Below, piece by piece: positions 19,277 to 28,575 of a stretch of 64,000 nucleotides of DNA. This DNA comes from Methylocystis sp. H62. Its GTDB lineage: Bacteria; Pseudomonadota; Alphaproteobacteria; Rhizobiales; Beijerinckiaceae. The notes beneath the pieces are model-generated. The model did no database searches and was not told where the DNA came from. It saw nothing but the letters and a program-made list of their open reading frames with translations. The DNA lies in the NCBI RefSeq assembly GCF_015709515.1, contig NZ_JADNQZ010000056.1:186001-250000 (forward strand), written 5' to 3'. A program made the position numbers and the translations under genes. Positions within the stretch are counted from its first letter, which is position 1. Each line of letters starts with the position of its first letter.

Positions 19277-19327
19277 CGCGCCTTTATGAAGCATTGGCGC
19301 TTTGGCGAAACTCGACGACGCGCCGCG

Positions 19328-20149
19328 CTAAACGGTAGGGACAACAGCGGTCCACGCAAGGCCGTAGCGCGCGAGCGTCGCGGCGAGCGGCGCCGGGGGA
19401 CGCGCGCCGCTCGTGAAGATGATGCTACGGGAGACAGGCTGACGTCCCGGCGCATCCGCGCCGAAGCGCTCGCCAAGCAATTGATCCGCGCGCCGCGCGA
19501 TCGCCGGCGCGGGGTCGATCCACTCGACCGGCCAGGGCGCAAGACGTTTGAACTCGTCGACCAGCAGCGGATAATGCGTGCAGGCGAGAACGATGGCGTC
19601 CGTGCGCCTGCCGCCTTCTTCCTGGAAACAGGGGGCAATCTCGTCGCCGATGTCGGCGTCTCTCACGCTTTCCCCATGCATGTAGCGCTCAGCGAGACTC
19701 GCCAGGCGTTTCGAGCCGACGAGGGTCACCGAGCAGTGCGCGGCGAATTGCGCGATGAGCTTTTGCGTATAGTCGCGCGCCACCGTGCCCTGCGTCCCGA
19801 GCACCGAGATCATCTTTGACCGTGTGCGCTCGGCCGCCGGCTTGATCGCCGGCACCGTGCCGACGAAGGGCAGAGCTGGCCAATGCAGCCGCAGATCGGG
19901 CAGAACGATCGTCGAGGCGGTGTTGCAGGCGATAATGATCATATCCGGCGCGTGATCGACGATCAGCCCTTCCATGAGCTTCATCACGCGTTCGACAAGC
20001 GCCGGCTCCTGCCAGGACCCGTAGGGGAAGCCGGCGTCATCCGCGCAATAGACATAGTCCGCCGATGGCCGCAGCTTGACGATCTCGGCAAAGACCGTGA
20101 GGCCGCCGAGACCGGAATCGAAGACGAGGAGTTTGGGCGGATGGGTCAT
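19328..20149 (-). CDS. murI: Glutamate racemase
   Basis: A 273-residue MurI, which supplies D-glutamate for peptidoglycan. The first strand is LLVFDSGLGGLTVFAEI, and the two catalytic Cys lie in IIACNTASTIVLP and LACTHYPLLVDEF. The PYG motif is in FPYGSWQE. The gene is divergent from the toxin-antitoxin pair and convergent with the peroxidase gene. Confidence 0.96.
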   Translation of the reverse strand: MTHPPKLLVFDSGLGGLTVFAEIVKLRPSADYVYCADDAGFPYGSWQEPALVERVMKLMEGLIVDHAPDMIIIACNTASTIVLPDLRLHWPALPFVGTVPAIKPAAERTRSKMISVLGTQGTVARDYTQKLIAQFAAHCSVTLVGSKRLASLAERYMHGESVRDADIGDEIAPCFQEEGGRRTDAIVLACTHYPLLVDEFKRLAPWPVEWIDPAPAIARRADQLLGERFGADAPGRQPVSRSIIFTSGARPPAPLAATLARYGLAWTAVVPTV

Positions 20150-20206
20150 GTGCGGCGAATCTCGCAGCGAATAGGACAGGATACCCGCGACAAGATCAAC
20201 GCCATA

Positions 20207-20235
20207 TTGACTAGTTTGTTTGACCAGTCGAATAT
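20207..20235 (+). promoter_or_regulatory. Promoter and probable operator of the Phd/VapC pair
   Basis: TTGACT (20207-20212), a 17-base spacer and GAATAT (20230-20235). Only six bases separate the -10 from the ATG at 20242, so transcription should start at or next to the start codon. The imperfect palindrome GACTAGT-N7-ACCAGTC (20209-20229) fills the spacer, placed for autorepression by the antitoxin. Confidence 0.7.
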
Positions 20236-20241
20236 TTCCTC

Positions 20242-20487
20242 ATGAGAGAAGTTCAAGCCTCCGACGCGAAGGCCCGCCTTGCGGAATTGCTGACCGCCGT
20301 GGAGCGCGGCGAAACAATCGTCATCACCCGGCATGGACGCCGGATTGCGCGCCTGGCCCCGGAAACGAGTTTTAAACGGGCTGAGATCGAGCGAGCGATC
20401 GACGATCTCGCGCGTTTTCGAGAAAGCGCAGGAAAAGCGCCGCTGGCCGAGGTTCTAAGCGCGCGCCATCGCGGCCATAAATATTGA
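20242..20487 (+). CDS. Phd/YefM-family antitoxin
   Basis: An 81-residue antitoxin of the Phd/YefM type. The N-terminal DNA-binding part reads VQASDAKARLAELLTAVERG followed by ETIVITRHGRRIARLAP; the charged C-terminal part (residues about 46-81) should wrap the toxin. The gene overlaps the vapC start, giving translational coupling. No Shine-Dalgarno sequence precedes the ATG, consistent with a leaderless mRNA. It neutralises the PIN toxin and probably represses its own promoter. Confidence 0.9.
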   Translation: MREVQASDAKARLAELLTAVERGETIVITRHGRRIARLAPETSFKRAEIERAIDDLARFRESAGKAPLAEVLSARHRGHKY

Positions 20488-20888
20488 TGGGTTTCGTCAT
20501 CGATGCGTCGATCCTTGCGGGCTTTGCGCTTGCCGATAAACGTCCGTCGCGCGTGGTGGCGGCTATTGAACGCCTCCTAGAGGAGACGGCGCTCGCGCCG
20601 TCCCTGCTGTTTTTTGAGATCCGCAATGTCTTGCTCGTCAGCGAGCGACGTCATCGAATATCGCCGACCGGAACCGACGAATTTCTTCGGATAATGGCGC
20701 GCTTGCCGATAGCGATCGACTTCGACTGCGACGAGAGGCGCCTAATACCGCTTGCACGCAAGCACAGGCTGACAGCTTATGACTCCGCCTATCTCGAACT
20801 CGCCTTGCGGGAAGGCGCTGCGCTCGCGACGCTCGACGCCGAATTGGAGCGCGCCGCGCGCGCGGAAGGCGTCGCGATTGTCGAATAG
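20487..20888 (+). CDS. vapC: VapC-type PIN-domain toxin ribonuclease
   Basis: A 133-residue PIN domain, predicted Mg-dependent ribonuclease. Acidic active-site residues are seen in FVIDASILAGFAL, LLFFEIRNVLL, LTAYDSAYLELAL and ATLDAELERAA. The ATG overlaps the antitoxin stop (TGATG); an in-frame TTG one codon upstream is less likely. The short spacing and order (antitoxin first) are standard for type II modules. The RNA target cannot be predicted. Confidence 0.92.
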   Translation: MGFVIDASILAGFALADKRPSRVVAAIERLLEETALAPSLLFFEIRNVLLVSERRHRISPTGTDEFLRIMARLPIAIDFDCDERRLIPLARKHRLTAYDSAYLELALREGAALATLDAELERAARAEGVAIVE

Positions 20889-20890
20889 GC

Positions 20891-21793
20891 TCAGAACGGG
20901 AGATTAAACACCCGCGCCGGCGCGAGCGCGCCCTGGACGATTTCGCCGAAAGCGACCGGCACGCCGCCGCAAGCAGCGTAGACAATGCCCTCATGCGGCG
21001 CGTCGCGGCCCCGCAAAATCACCGAGCCGCCCCGCCGCAGCCGCGCCGCCATGTCGCGATCGACAACGACGCAAGGCAGTTCCGCCAATCCGGCCTCGAC
21101 CGACAGCAGCGCCTCTGCGGCCATGTTCTGATTTTCGATCTCGTCGAGCGTATAAGCGTCGTCCTCGACGAAAGGCCCGACGCGGGTGCGTCTCAGCGCC
21201 GTGACATGGCCGAAACAGCCCAAAACCCGACCGAGATCGCGGGCGATCGCGCGCACATAGGCGCCCTTGCCGCATTCCATGACGAAGGTCGCCTCGTCGC
21301 GCGACGCATCGATCAGCGTCAGCGAGCGGATCTTGACCACGCGCGGCTTCAAATCGACCAGCTCGCCCTCCCGGGCGATGTCATAGGCGCGCTCGCCGGC
21401 GATCTTGATCGCCGAGAACTGCGGCGGCGTCTGCAAAATCTCGCCGACGAACTGCGGCAGCAGAACTTCGATCGCGGCGCGCTCCGGCCGCACAGCGCTC
21501 TCCCGCACGCCGCGGCCGTCGGCGTCGTCAGTATCGGTCTCGACGCCCCAATGCACGGTGAAACGATAGGCCTTCTCGCCGTCCTGAACGAAGGGCACGG
21601 TCTTGGTCGCTTCGCCGAAGGCGACGGGAAGAATGCCGGACGCGAGCGGATCGAGCGTGCCCGCATGGCCCGCCTTCTGGGCGTTATAGATGCGCTTGAG
21701 GCGCGACACCGCCTGCGTGGACGTCAGACCGACAGGCTTATCCAGCGCCAACCAGCCGTCCACGATGACTCGGTCCGATTTTTTTTTGCTCAT
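20891..21793 (-). CDS. truB: tRNA pseudouridine(55) synthase
   Basis: A 300-residue TruB, which makes pseudouridine 55 in the T-loop of tRNAs. Marks are [20 protein letters not shown], the catalytic Asp in [38 protein letters not shown], and the [12 protein letters not shown] motif. It is the last gene of the rimP-nusA-infB operon and overlaps the end of rbfA by four bases. Confidence 0.97.
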   Translation of the reverse strand: MSKKKSDRVIVDGWLALDKPVGLTSTQAVSRLKRIYNAQKAGHAGTLDPLASGILPVAFGEATKTVPFVQDGEKAYRFTVHWGVETDTDDADGRGVRESAVRPERAAIEVLLPQFVGEILQTPPQFSAIKIAGERAYDIAREGELVDLKPRVVKIRSLTLIDASRDEATFVMECGKGAYVRAIARDLGRVLGCFGHVTALRRTRVGPFVEDDAYTLDEIENQNMAAEALLSVEAGLAELPCVVVDRDMAARLRRGGSVILRGRDAPHEGIVYAACGGVPVAFGEIVQGALAPARVFNLPF

Positions 21794-22218
21794 TCCTCAA
21801 CGCCATCCTCTTTGGCGTCGTCGCCATCGGCGAGATCGCGCTTCACACGGTCGGAACTGAGCAGCGCGTCGATGCGCGACACATTGTCGAATGTGTCGTC
21901 GATGCGAAAGCGGATTTCGGGCGCGAACTTCAAATTCACCTCTTGCACGATCTCCCCGCGCAAAAATCGCTTGTGGCGATCCAGCGCGGCGAGCACCTCA
22001 GGCTCATCCTTGCCGCCAAGCGGAACGACGTAAATCGTCGCGAGCTTGAGATCGGGACTCATCTTCACCCGCGACACGGTCACGACATGCTGTTCGAGCA
22101 CCGGATCGCTGATTTCGCCCCGCGTGAGCAGCCGGGCGGCGGCGTGACGAACGAGTTCGCCGACGCGCAACATACGCTGCGACGGCGCCCCGGCCTGTGA
22201 GTGATGAGCTCTGGACAT
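21790..22218 (-). CDS. rbfA: Ribosome-binding factor A
   Basis: A 142-residue RbfA, a KH-like factor for late maturation of the 30S subunit and growth in the cold. Marks are [40 protein letters not shown], and [15 protein letters not shown]. The acidic C-terminus ([15 protein letters not shown]) overlaps the truB start. It is separated from infB by 150 bases holding a degenerate palindromic repeat. Confidence 0.96.
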   Translation of the reverse strand: MSRAHHSQAGAPSQRMLRVGELVRHAAARLLTRGEISDPVLEQHVVTVSRVKMSPDLKLATIYVVPLGGKDEPEVLAALDRHKRFLRGEIVQEVNLKFAPEIRFRIDDTFDNVSRIDALLSSDRVKRDLADGDDAKEDGVEE

Positions 22219-22249
22219 TTTGGACCCGGTAATTGCAGTCGTCTCACGC

Positions 22250-22346
22250 CCGCGCCTGTGGCGGACATTCCGCGCATGACGCGTAATGAATGAAGGTAGC
22301 GCGGCTCAGCGCGACGAGGATGGCCGGGACAGGCCCGGCCATGACG
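22250..22346. repeat. Degenerate fifth copy of the double-hairpin repeat
   Basis: The right half, GATGGCCGGGACAGGCCCGG followed by CCATGAC (22317-22344), matches the 3' hairpin of the copies at 10.2-11.1 kb. The left half is a diverged GGCGGACATTCCGCGCATGACGCG-like hairpin in two parts. It lies in the spacer between infB and rbfA, inside the operon. Confidence 0.75.
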
Positions 22347-22368
22347 TTTCGCGGCGGCGCAGCGCCGC

Positions 22369-24990
22369 TTACAGCGTTCGCTTGATTTCCTCGACGCGAT
22401 AGCACTCGATGACGTCGCCGGCGCGCATGTCCTGGTAGTTCTCGAAAGCCATGCCGCATTCCTGTCCAGCGGCGACTTCCTTGACCTCGTCCTTGAAGCG
22501 CTTGAGCGTCGAGAGCTTGCCCTCATGCACGACGACATTGTCGCGGATGAGCCGCACATTGGCGCCGCGCTCGACATTGCCATCCGTCACGCGGCAGCCA
22601 GCCACCTTGCCGACCTTCGAAATATCGAAGACCTCGAGGATCGCTGCATTGCCGAGCAGGGTTTCGCGCAGCGTCGGCGCCAGCAGGCCGGACATCGCGC
22701 CCTTCACGTCATCCACGAGATTGTAGATGATGTTGTAGTAGCGAATCTCGATGCCGGCGCGTTCGGCCGCGTCGCGCGCCTCTTTGTGCGCGCGCACGTT
22801 GAAGCCGATGACCGCGGCGTTCGAGGCTTCGGCGAGCGAAATATCGGACTCCGAGATGCCGCCGACGCCGGCATGCACGATGCGCGCCCCGACCTCTTCG
22901 GTTCCAAGTTTTTCGAGCGCCGCCGCGATGGCTTCGACCGAGCCCTGGACGTCGCCCTTGATGACGAGCGGGAATTCCTTGCGGCCCGCCGTCTTGAGCT
23001 GGCTCATCATGTCGGAAAGCGAACCGCGCGCCGAACCGCCGCGCGCGGCGATCTTGTCGCGCTTCATCCGCTCGCGATATTCGGCAATCTCCCGGGCGCG
23101 GGCTTCCGACTCGACGACAGCCACGCGGTCGCCGGCTTCCGGCGTGCCGCTGAAGCCCAGAATCTCGACGGGAAAACTCGGGCCGGCTTCGGGACGCGCG
23201 GCGCCCTTGTCATCGAGCAGCGCGCGCACGCGGCCCCATTGGGTTCCCGCGACGACAATGTCGCCGACGTGAAGCGTGCCGCGCTGAACCAGCATGGTCG
23301 CCACAGGCCCTCGGCCCCGGTCGAGCCGCGCCTCGATGACCGTGCCTTCGGCGGCGCGATCGGCGTTGGCCTTGAGGTCAAGCACCTCGGACTGAAGCGC
23401 GATCAGCTCGAGCAGCTTGTCGAGATTGGTCTGCTGCTTCGCCGAGACTTCGACTTCGAGCGTTTCGCCGCCCATCGATTCGACCTGCACTTCATACTGC
23501 AGCAGTTCCGTGCGCACCCGCTCAGGCTTGGCGTCCGGCTTGTCGATCTTGTTGATGGCGACGATCAGCGGGACATGCGCGGCGCGGGCGTGATTGATCG
23601 CCTCGATCGTCTGCGGCATGACGCCATCGTCAGCCGCGACGACCAGCACCACGATGTCCGTGACCTTGGCGCCGCGGGCGCGCATCGCCGTAAAGGCCGC
23701 ATGGCCGGGCGTGTCGATGAAGGTGATGGCGTGACCGTTGGGGGCCGTCACCTGATAAGCGCCGATATGCTGGGTGATGCCGCCCGCTTCGCCGGAGACG
23801 ACATTGGCCTGGCGAATGGCGTCGAGCAATGACGTCTTGCCGTGGTCGACGTGGCCCATGATCGTGACGACAGGCGGACGCGCCGTGAGATCGACGTCGA
23901 CGTCGGGCGTGTCGAACAGGCCTTCCTCGACGTCGGATTCGGCGACGCGCTTGACCGTGTGGCCCATCTCTTCCGCGACGAGCTGCGCCGTATCAGCGTC
24001 GACGACGTCGTTGATCTTATGCATCTCGCCCTGCTTCATCAGCAGGCGGATGACGTCGACCGCGCGCTCCGACATGCGGTTCGCGAGTTCCTGAATGGTG
24101 ATCGTCTCGGGAAGGATCACCTCGCGCAGAACCTTTTCCTTCTGCTCCACCTGGCCGCGGAACAGCCGCTGCTGACGGCGCTTGAAGGAGGCGACGGAGC
24201 GCGTGCGCTCTTCGTCGGTTCCGGCCGTGGCGGTGGAAACCGTCAGCCGGCCGCGATCTTTCATCGCGCCGCCGCGAGAGGGGGTCGGGCGTGGCGGAGC
24301 GGGCGGCGTGAAGCCGCCGATGGTGCGCACGGGCGGACGTCGCACCGCGGCGGTTTCGCCCTCGGTGCGAATGGGCGCGCGGGCGCCGGCCGAACCAGGC
24401 GCGGCGGCCCCGACGGAACTGCGCGGCGCTGCAACGCCGGCGGCGTCACCGGGCAGCCGGCGACGCGCTTCTTCCTCGGACTTGCGTTTCGACTCGGCTT
24501 CGCGCGCGAGACGCTCTTCTTCCTCCCGCTTGCGCGAGTCGGCGGCGGCGCGCTCGGCGTGCTCGCGCTCCTCGCGTTCGTTGCGCGCCTTGGCGTCGAT
24601 TTCCGCGCGGCGGCGATCGTCCTCTTCGCGCGATTTCGCATCGACGAGCGCGCGGGCGCGCGCCTCGCGCTCCTCATCGGTCAACGCGCGCAGCACGACG
24701 CCCGAGCCGGAGCGCGGCGCAGGCGCCGAACGCTGTGTCTCGGATCTCGGCGCGGCCTTCGGCGGCGGCGCCGGCGGCTCCGCAATCGGGGCCGTCGCGC
24801 CGGCCGGCTTCGCCGGCTCGACATTTCCGGGCGCGCGGCGCTTCACCTTCTCGACCACGACCACTTTTGAGCGGCCATGGGAGAAGCTCTGACGGACCAT
24901 GCCGTGCTCGACCGGTCGTTGCTTTAAGTGCAACGTCTTCGACGGCGCGACGGTCAGAGTTTTGTCGCCGCTGTTCTCGCCTTCGCTCAT
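22369..24990 (-). CDS. infB: Translation initiation factor IF-2
   Basis: Full-length 873-residue IF-2, the GTPase that brings initiator tRNA to the 30S subunit. The N-terminal 300 residues are charged and low in complexity (long Arg/Glu helices, then [13 protein letters not shown]). The G domain has G1 [17 protein letters not shown]3 [10 protein letters not shown] and G4 [11 protein letters not shown]. The C-terminal domains end with [20 protein letters not shown]. It is read after the ylxR-like gene with a gap of 37 bases. Confidence 0.98.
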   Translation of the reverse strand: MSEGENSGDKTLTVAPSKTLHLKQRPVEHGMVRQSFSHGRSKVVVVEKVKRRAPGNVEPAKPAGATAPIAEPPAPPPKAAPRSETQRSAPAPRSGSGVVLRALTDEEREARARALVDAKSREEDDRRRAEIDAKARNEREEREHAERAAADSRKREEEERLAREAESKRKSEEEARRRLPGDAAGVAAPRSSVGAAAPGSAGARAPIRTEGETAAVRRPPVRTIGGFTPPAPPRPTPSRGGAMKDRGRLTVSTATAGTDEERTRSVASFKRRQQRLFRGQVEQKEKVLREVILPETITIQELANRMSERAVDVIRLLMKQGEMHKINDVVDADTAQLVAEEMGHTVKRVAESDVEEGLFDTPDVDVDLTARPPVVTIMGHVDHGKTSLLDAIRQANVVSGEAGGITQHIGAYQVTAPNGHAITFIDTPGHAAFTAMRARGAKVTDIVVLVVAADDGVMPQTIEAINHARAAHVPLIVAINKIDKPDAKPERVRTELLQYEVQVESMGGETLEVEVSAKQQTNLDKLLELIALQSEVLDLKANADRAAEGTVIEARLDRGRGPVATMLVQRGTLHVGDIVVAGTQWGRVRALLDDKGAARPEAGPSFPVEILGFSGTPEAGDRVAVVESEARAREIAEYRERMKRDKIAARGGSARGSLSDMMSQLKTAGRKEFPLVIKGDVQGSVEAIAAALEKLGTEEVGARIVHAGVGGISESDISLAEASNAAVIGFNVRAHKEARDAAERAGIEIRYYNIIYNLVDDVKGAMSGLLAPTLRETLLGNAAILEVFDISKVGKVAGCRVTDGNVERGANVRLIRDNVVVHEGKLSTLKRFKDEVKEVAAGQECGMAFENYQDMRAGDVIECYRVEEIKRTL

Positions 24991-25027
24991 CCAGTTCCCA
25001 ATCCTGGGCCGCTACGACCCGTTAACT

Positions 25028-25681
25028 TCAGTCTGCGCAGCCGTTCGGCTTCGCCTCGTTTTCGTCGCCCGTCGCCGCCGCGCCGTCGATGCATACGCCC
25101 CGATAGGCTGCGAGTCGACGGCATCGCCCGATGAAAGCCGTCGTCGGACCGCTCCCGGCGAGGGCAGCATGTATCACATTTGTGCGGCCCAACGCCAAAT
25201 CCAATTGCACCGACGAAAATAAGCCGATGACGGGGGTCGTCGACCCGGCGCGCCGGGCCGCTTGGGCAAGCTTGCGCTTGCCGTCTTCGCCGCCGTCGCG
25301 CGCTTCGATCAGCGCGCGGACAGAACCTTGCGCGAGGGCGTCGGCGACCTTGCCGAAGCCCGCCGCAACGGCGCCCGCCTTATTGGCCAGCGACAGCATC
25401 TGCAGACAATCGGCTTCGAGCAATCGGTCGACGTCCTCGGCCAGTTGCGGCGCGGCGTCGATCTGCGTCTTCAGCGCGCGCGCAAACAGACGCTTTTGCG
25501 CCGCTTGCGCAACGACGTCGGCGCGCGCCGTCACCCAGACGCCGCGGCCAGGGAGCCGCGCCTTGATGTCGGGCGCGAGCCCGCCGTCCGGCCCGCGCAC
25601 AAAGCGGATCATCGCCTCGGGCGCGCCGCTCTGGCGCGTCACGATGCAGGTCCTCTCCGAAACATGCGGCTCGCGCGTCAT
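25028..25681 (-). CDS. YlxR-family RNA-binding protein with L7Ae-like domain
   Basis: A 217-residue fusion typical of alphaproteobacteria. Residues about 1-85 are YlxR/DUF448 (ERTCIVTRQSGAPEAMIRFV, LPGRGVWVTA); the rest resembles an L7Ae/ribosomal eL30-like fold (MLSLANKAGAVAAGFGKVAD, VRALIEARDGGEDGKRKLAQ). YlxR proteins bind RNA and affect RNase P in Bacillus; the function here is unproven. The ATG at 25681 follows GAGGGC; an in-frame TTG at 25693 was rejected. It sits between nusA and infB as usual. Confidence 0.92.
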   Translation of the reverse strand: MTREPHVSERTCIVTRQSGAPEAMIRFVRGPDGGLAPDIKARLPGRGVWVTARADVVAQAAQKRLFARALKTQIDAAPQLAEDVDRLLEADCLQMLSLANKAGAVAAGFGKVADALAQGSVRALIEARDGGEDGKRKLAQAARRAGSTTPVIGLFSSVQLDLALGRTNVIHAALAGSGPTTAFIGRCRRLAAYRGVCIDGAAATGDENEAKPNGCAD

Positions 25682-25697
25682 GCCCTCGATCAATCCG

Positions 25698-27293
25698 CTA
25701 TTCGCCTTCCGCCTGAGCTTCAGCCTCGACCTCGGCCGGCGCCACAGGCTCCTCGATCCAGCCCACGCGCACCCGCGCGAACATGATCATCGCTTCAGCC
25801 TCTTCACGCGACAGGTCAATGCCCTCGAAGTAGCCCTCGTGCTTGACCGTCTCGCCATCCTTCTTCTCGCTCCAGCCGACGAGGTCGTCCGGCACGCAGC
25901 CGGCGAAATCCTCCAACGTCTTCACGTCGTTTTCGCCGAGCTTCACCAGCATCGCGCTCGTCAGGCCCTCGATCTCGCGCAGTTCGTCGGCGACGCCAAG
26001 CGCCTTTCGGCGCTCTTCGTTCTCCGCCTCGATGCGCTCCAGATAGTTCTTGGCGCGGTTCTGAATTTCGGCGGCGGTATCCTCGTCGAAGCCCTCGATC
26101 GTCGCGAGTTCAGGAAGTTCGACATAGGCGAGTTCCTCGACCGAGCGGAAGCCCTCGGACGCCAGCAGCCGCCCAACGACCTCGTCGACGTCGATGGCGT
26201 TCATGAACGACTTCGTGCGCTCGACGAATTCCCTCTGCCGGCGCTCCGACTCTTCGGCCTCAGTGAGAATATCGATGTCCCAGCCGGTCAGCTGTGAGGC
26301 GAGACGCACATTCTGGCCGCGTCGGCCGATCGCGAGCGACAGCTGATCGTCCGGCACCACGACCTCGATGCGCGAGCTGTCCTCGTCGAGGACGACCTTG
26401 ACCACTTCCGCGGGCTGCAACGCATTGACGATGAAGGTCGCGGCGTCCGCGGACCAGGGAATGATGTCGATGCGCTCGCCCTGCAACTCGCCGACGACCG
26501 CCTGAACGCGGGAGCCGCGCATGCCGACGCAGGCGCCGACCGGATCGATCGAGGAATCGCGCGACACCACGGCGATCTTGGCGCGCGAACCCGGATCGCG
26601 GGCGACCGACTTCACCTCGATCACGCCGTCATAGATCTCCGGCACTTCCTGCTTGAACAGCTTCGCCATGAATTGCGGATGGGTGCGCGAGAGGAAGATC
26701 TGCGGGCCCCGCTGCTCGCGGCGCACATCGTAGACATAAGCGCGGGCTCGATCGCCCGGGCGGAACATTTCGCGCGGGATCATCTCGTCGCGGCGGATAA
26801 TGGCTTCGCCGCGGCCAAGGTCGATGACGACATTGCCGTATTCGACGCGCTTGACCACGCCGTTGACGATTTCGCCGATGCGGTCCTTGTATTCTTCATA
26901 TTGGCGGTCGCGCTCGGCCTCGCGCACTTTCTGCACGATGATCTGCTTTGCAGACTGCGCGGCGATGCGGCCGAAGTCGAAAGGCGGCAGCGTCTCCGAG
27001 ATCCAGTCGCCGGACTGCGCCGCCGGATTGCGCTTGCGCGCTTCGGCGAGCGAAATCTGCGTCGAGTCGTTTTCGACCTCGTCGACGACGAGCAGCAGCC
27101 GCGAGAACCGAACTTCGCCCGTCTTGGAATTGATCTCGGCGCGCACCTCGGTTTCCTGGCCGTAGCGCGAGCGCGCCGCCTTCTGCAGCGCGTCCTCCAT
27201 CGACGCGATGACGATCGAACGGTCGATCGACTTTTCGCGCGCGACGGCTTCGGCGATCTGCAAAATCTCAAGTCGGTTGGCGCTGACGGCCAT
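25698..27293 (-). CDS. nusA: Transcription termination/antitermination protein NusA
   Basis: A 531-residue NusA, which binds RNA polymerase and nascent RNA to control pausing, termination and antitermination. The N-terminal polymerase-binding domain starts [20 protein letters not shown], then S1 ([18 protein letters not shown]), KH1 ([20 protein letters not shown]) and KH2 ([20 protein letters not shown]). Two C-terminal helix-hairpin-helix repeats follow, then an acidic tail. Its start is one base from the rimP stop. In E. coli NusA feeds back on its own operon; the leader hairpin at 28085-28115 makes that plausible here. Confidence 0.98.
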   Translation of the reverse strand: MAVSANRLEILQIAEAVAREKSIDRSIVIASMEDALQKAARSRYGQETEVRAEINSKTGEVRFSRLLLVVDEVENDSTQISLAEARKRNPAAQSGDWISETLPPFDFGRIAAQSAKQIIVQKVREAERDRQYEEYKDRIGEIVNGVVKRVEYGNVVIDLGRGEAIIRRDEMIPREMFRPGDRARAYVYDVRREQRGPQIFLSRTHPQFMAKLFKQEVPEIYDGVIEVKSVARDPGSRAKIAVVSRDSSIDPVGACVGMRGSRVQAVVGELQGERIDIIPWSADAATFIVNALQPAEVVKVVLDEDSSRIEVVVPDDQLSLAIGRRGQNVRLASQLTGWDIDILTEAEESERRQREFVERTKSFMNAIDVDEVVGRLLASEGFRSVEELAYVELPELATIEGFDEDTAAEIQNRAKNYLERIEAENEERRKALGVADELREIEGLTSAMLVKLGENDVKTLEDFAGCVPDDLVGWSEKKDGETVKHEGYFEGIDLSREEAEAMIMFARVRVGWIEEPVAPAEVEAEAQAEGE

Positions 27294-27295
27294 TG

Positions 27296-28051
27296 TTAGT
27301 CTCCCCTCGAACGGCCGGGGGGCTTTGGTTTGCCGCCGGCCTTCTTGAACTGGGTTTGAACGCCGGCCGGAGCCAGCGGTTTTTGCTTCTGTTGCGCGGG
27401 GCCGCGAAAGCGTCCCGGTCCGCGGCGCGGACGCTCCTCCGCGTCCGCCTCCTCCGGATTCCCTTCAGTCTGCTGGAGCTTGCCCGCCCGCAGCGACTCG
27501 CGAATGAGCGCCTCGGTCAGCACCAGCCGGCCTTCGTCGAGATCGGCGAGCGGCAGCGACACGGCTTTTTCTTCGTCCGAGCGCGCGTCGGTGCGCTCCA
27601 GCGCGAGCGTCGCGCCTTGTCCCTCGCCTTCGACGCCGCGAATGACGCCACGAAAACGCTTGCGTCCGCTCGCCACGGGATGAGTCAGTTCGATCTTCAC
27701 CTCATGACCGATGGCGTGGTGAAAATCCGACAGACGCACCAGCGGGCGATCGACGCCCGGAGAAGAAATCTCCAAGCGATATTCACTGGCGATGAGATCG
27801 GCGACGTCGAGTTCGGGCGACAGCGCCTGGCTCGCCGCCTCGCAATCATTAACGGTCATCGTTCCGTCCGGACGCTCCGCCATGATCTGCAGAATCGGTC
27901 CGTTCTGCTGCAAGAGGCGCACGCGCACGAGTCGGTAGCCCAACTGCCCCAGCACCGGCTCTACAAGATGCGCGACGCGCGCGGCGACGCCGGTCTCACT
28001 GATGAGACGCGGTTCGTCAAAGGTCGTGCTGGCGGCGGCGTTTTGCGTCAA
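27296..28051 (-). CDS. rimP: Ribosome maturation factor RimP with basic C-terminal tail
   Basis: RimP assists early assembly of the 30S subunit. Visible marks are [35 protein letters not shown] and [14 protein letters not shown]. About 75 extra C-terminal residues ([20 protein letters not shown] and on) are Arg/Lys/Pro/Gln-rich, longer than the usual 150-200-residue protein. I chose the TTG at 28051 because AAGGA lies six bases upstream. A TTG at 28081 would add ten residues but lies within the U-tract of a terminator-like hairpin and has no site. The start remains uncertain. Confidence 0.88.
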   Translation of the reverse strand: MTQNAAASTTFDEPRLISETGVAARVAHLVEPVLGQLGYRLVRVRLLQQNGPILQIMAERPDGTMTVNDCEAASQALSPELDVADLIASEYRLEISSPGVDRPLVRLSDFHHAIGHEVKIELTHPVASGRKRFRGVIRGVEGEGQGATLALERTDARSDEEKAVSLPLADLDEGRLVLTEALIRESLRAGKLQQTEGNPEEADAEERPRRGPGRFRGPAQQKQKPLAPAGVQTQFKKAGGKPKPPGRSRGD

Positions 28052-28084
28052 GCGCTGTCCTTGAAGCTCTCGAACGATCAAAGC

Positions 28085-28115
28085 AAAAAGAGCGGGTCCC
28101 CGGAGGGCCCCACTC
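28085..28115 (-). terminator. Terminator-like hairpin in the rimP operon leader (possible attenuator)
   Basis: On the minus strand GAGTGGGGCCC-TCCG-GGGACCCGCTC folds with ten pairs, one G-A mismatch and a four-base loop, followed directly by TTTTT. It lies between the promoter at 28165-28193 and the rimP start. A second small stem, GATCAT / ATGATC with a six-base loop, is at 28125-28142. Confidence 0.8.
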
Positions 28116-28164
28116 TCAATCGGCGATCATCCGAGAATGATCGTTATGAGATGAAGTTCGGCCC

Positions 28165-28193
28165 TATATGGCAGGGGAACGGCGAAAAATCAA
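28165..28193 (-). promoter_or_regulatory. Sigma-70-type promoter of the rimP-nusA-infB operon
   Basis: On the minus strand TTGATT (28193-28188), a 17-base spacer and CATATA (28170-28165). Expected transcription start near 28158, giving a leader of about 107 bases to the chosen rimP start with the terminator-like hairpin inside. Confidence 0.65.
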
Positions 28194-28575
28194 GAAATCT
28201 TGAAACCAGTCGCCCAGCCGATCTTCGCTTACCAACGAAGGTCAGAGTCCGAGCCGCCATGTCAATTCTCCCGTTCGGTCTATGAATTAGTTCTTTACCG
28301 CTGCTTTTACTAGGAACCCGAATACTAACGCAGTAAACGCGAGACCCTGCCCTGCCGCATCCAATGGCAGGCGTCGCGTCCCGTCTCGGCTCGACCAATC
28401 GCCGCACGCAGATGCTAAGAGCCCGGCCCTCGCGGTCTTTGAATTCACATCTTCTTTTGCGAGAATCGCACGAAAGCGCGCGTGTTGACCTCGCGGCGAT
28501 GCGCCCATAGTTTCGCGCCGGGTCTGATGTAATTCTTTTTTTTCGGTCGTTCGGGCGCGGCCGCCAAATGCGACA
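28194..28575. other. Non-coding stretch between the rimP promoter and the polysaccharide locus
   Basis: About 380 bases. Open frames exist on the minus strand (28287-28703 and 28144-28407) but lack binding sites and family resemblance. I see no tRNA, unlike the metY gene found here in E. coli. A T-rich patch near 28530-28545 may be part of the promoter for the rightward glycosyltransferase gene. Confidence 0.45.

Noticed and set aside
28144-28407. 87-codon minus-strand frame upstream of rimP
   Set aside because: It covers the predicted promoter of the operon, has no ribosome site and no family resemblance.
28082-28575. Search for a tRNA (metY-like) ahead of rimP as in E. coli
   Set aside because: No GTTCGA-type T-arm with matching acceptor stem found here, nor a convincing tRNA anywhere in the window.
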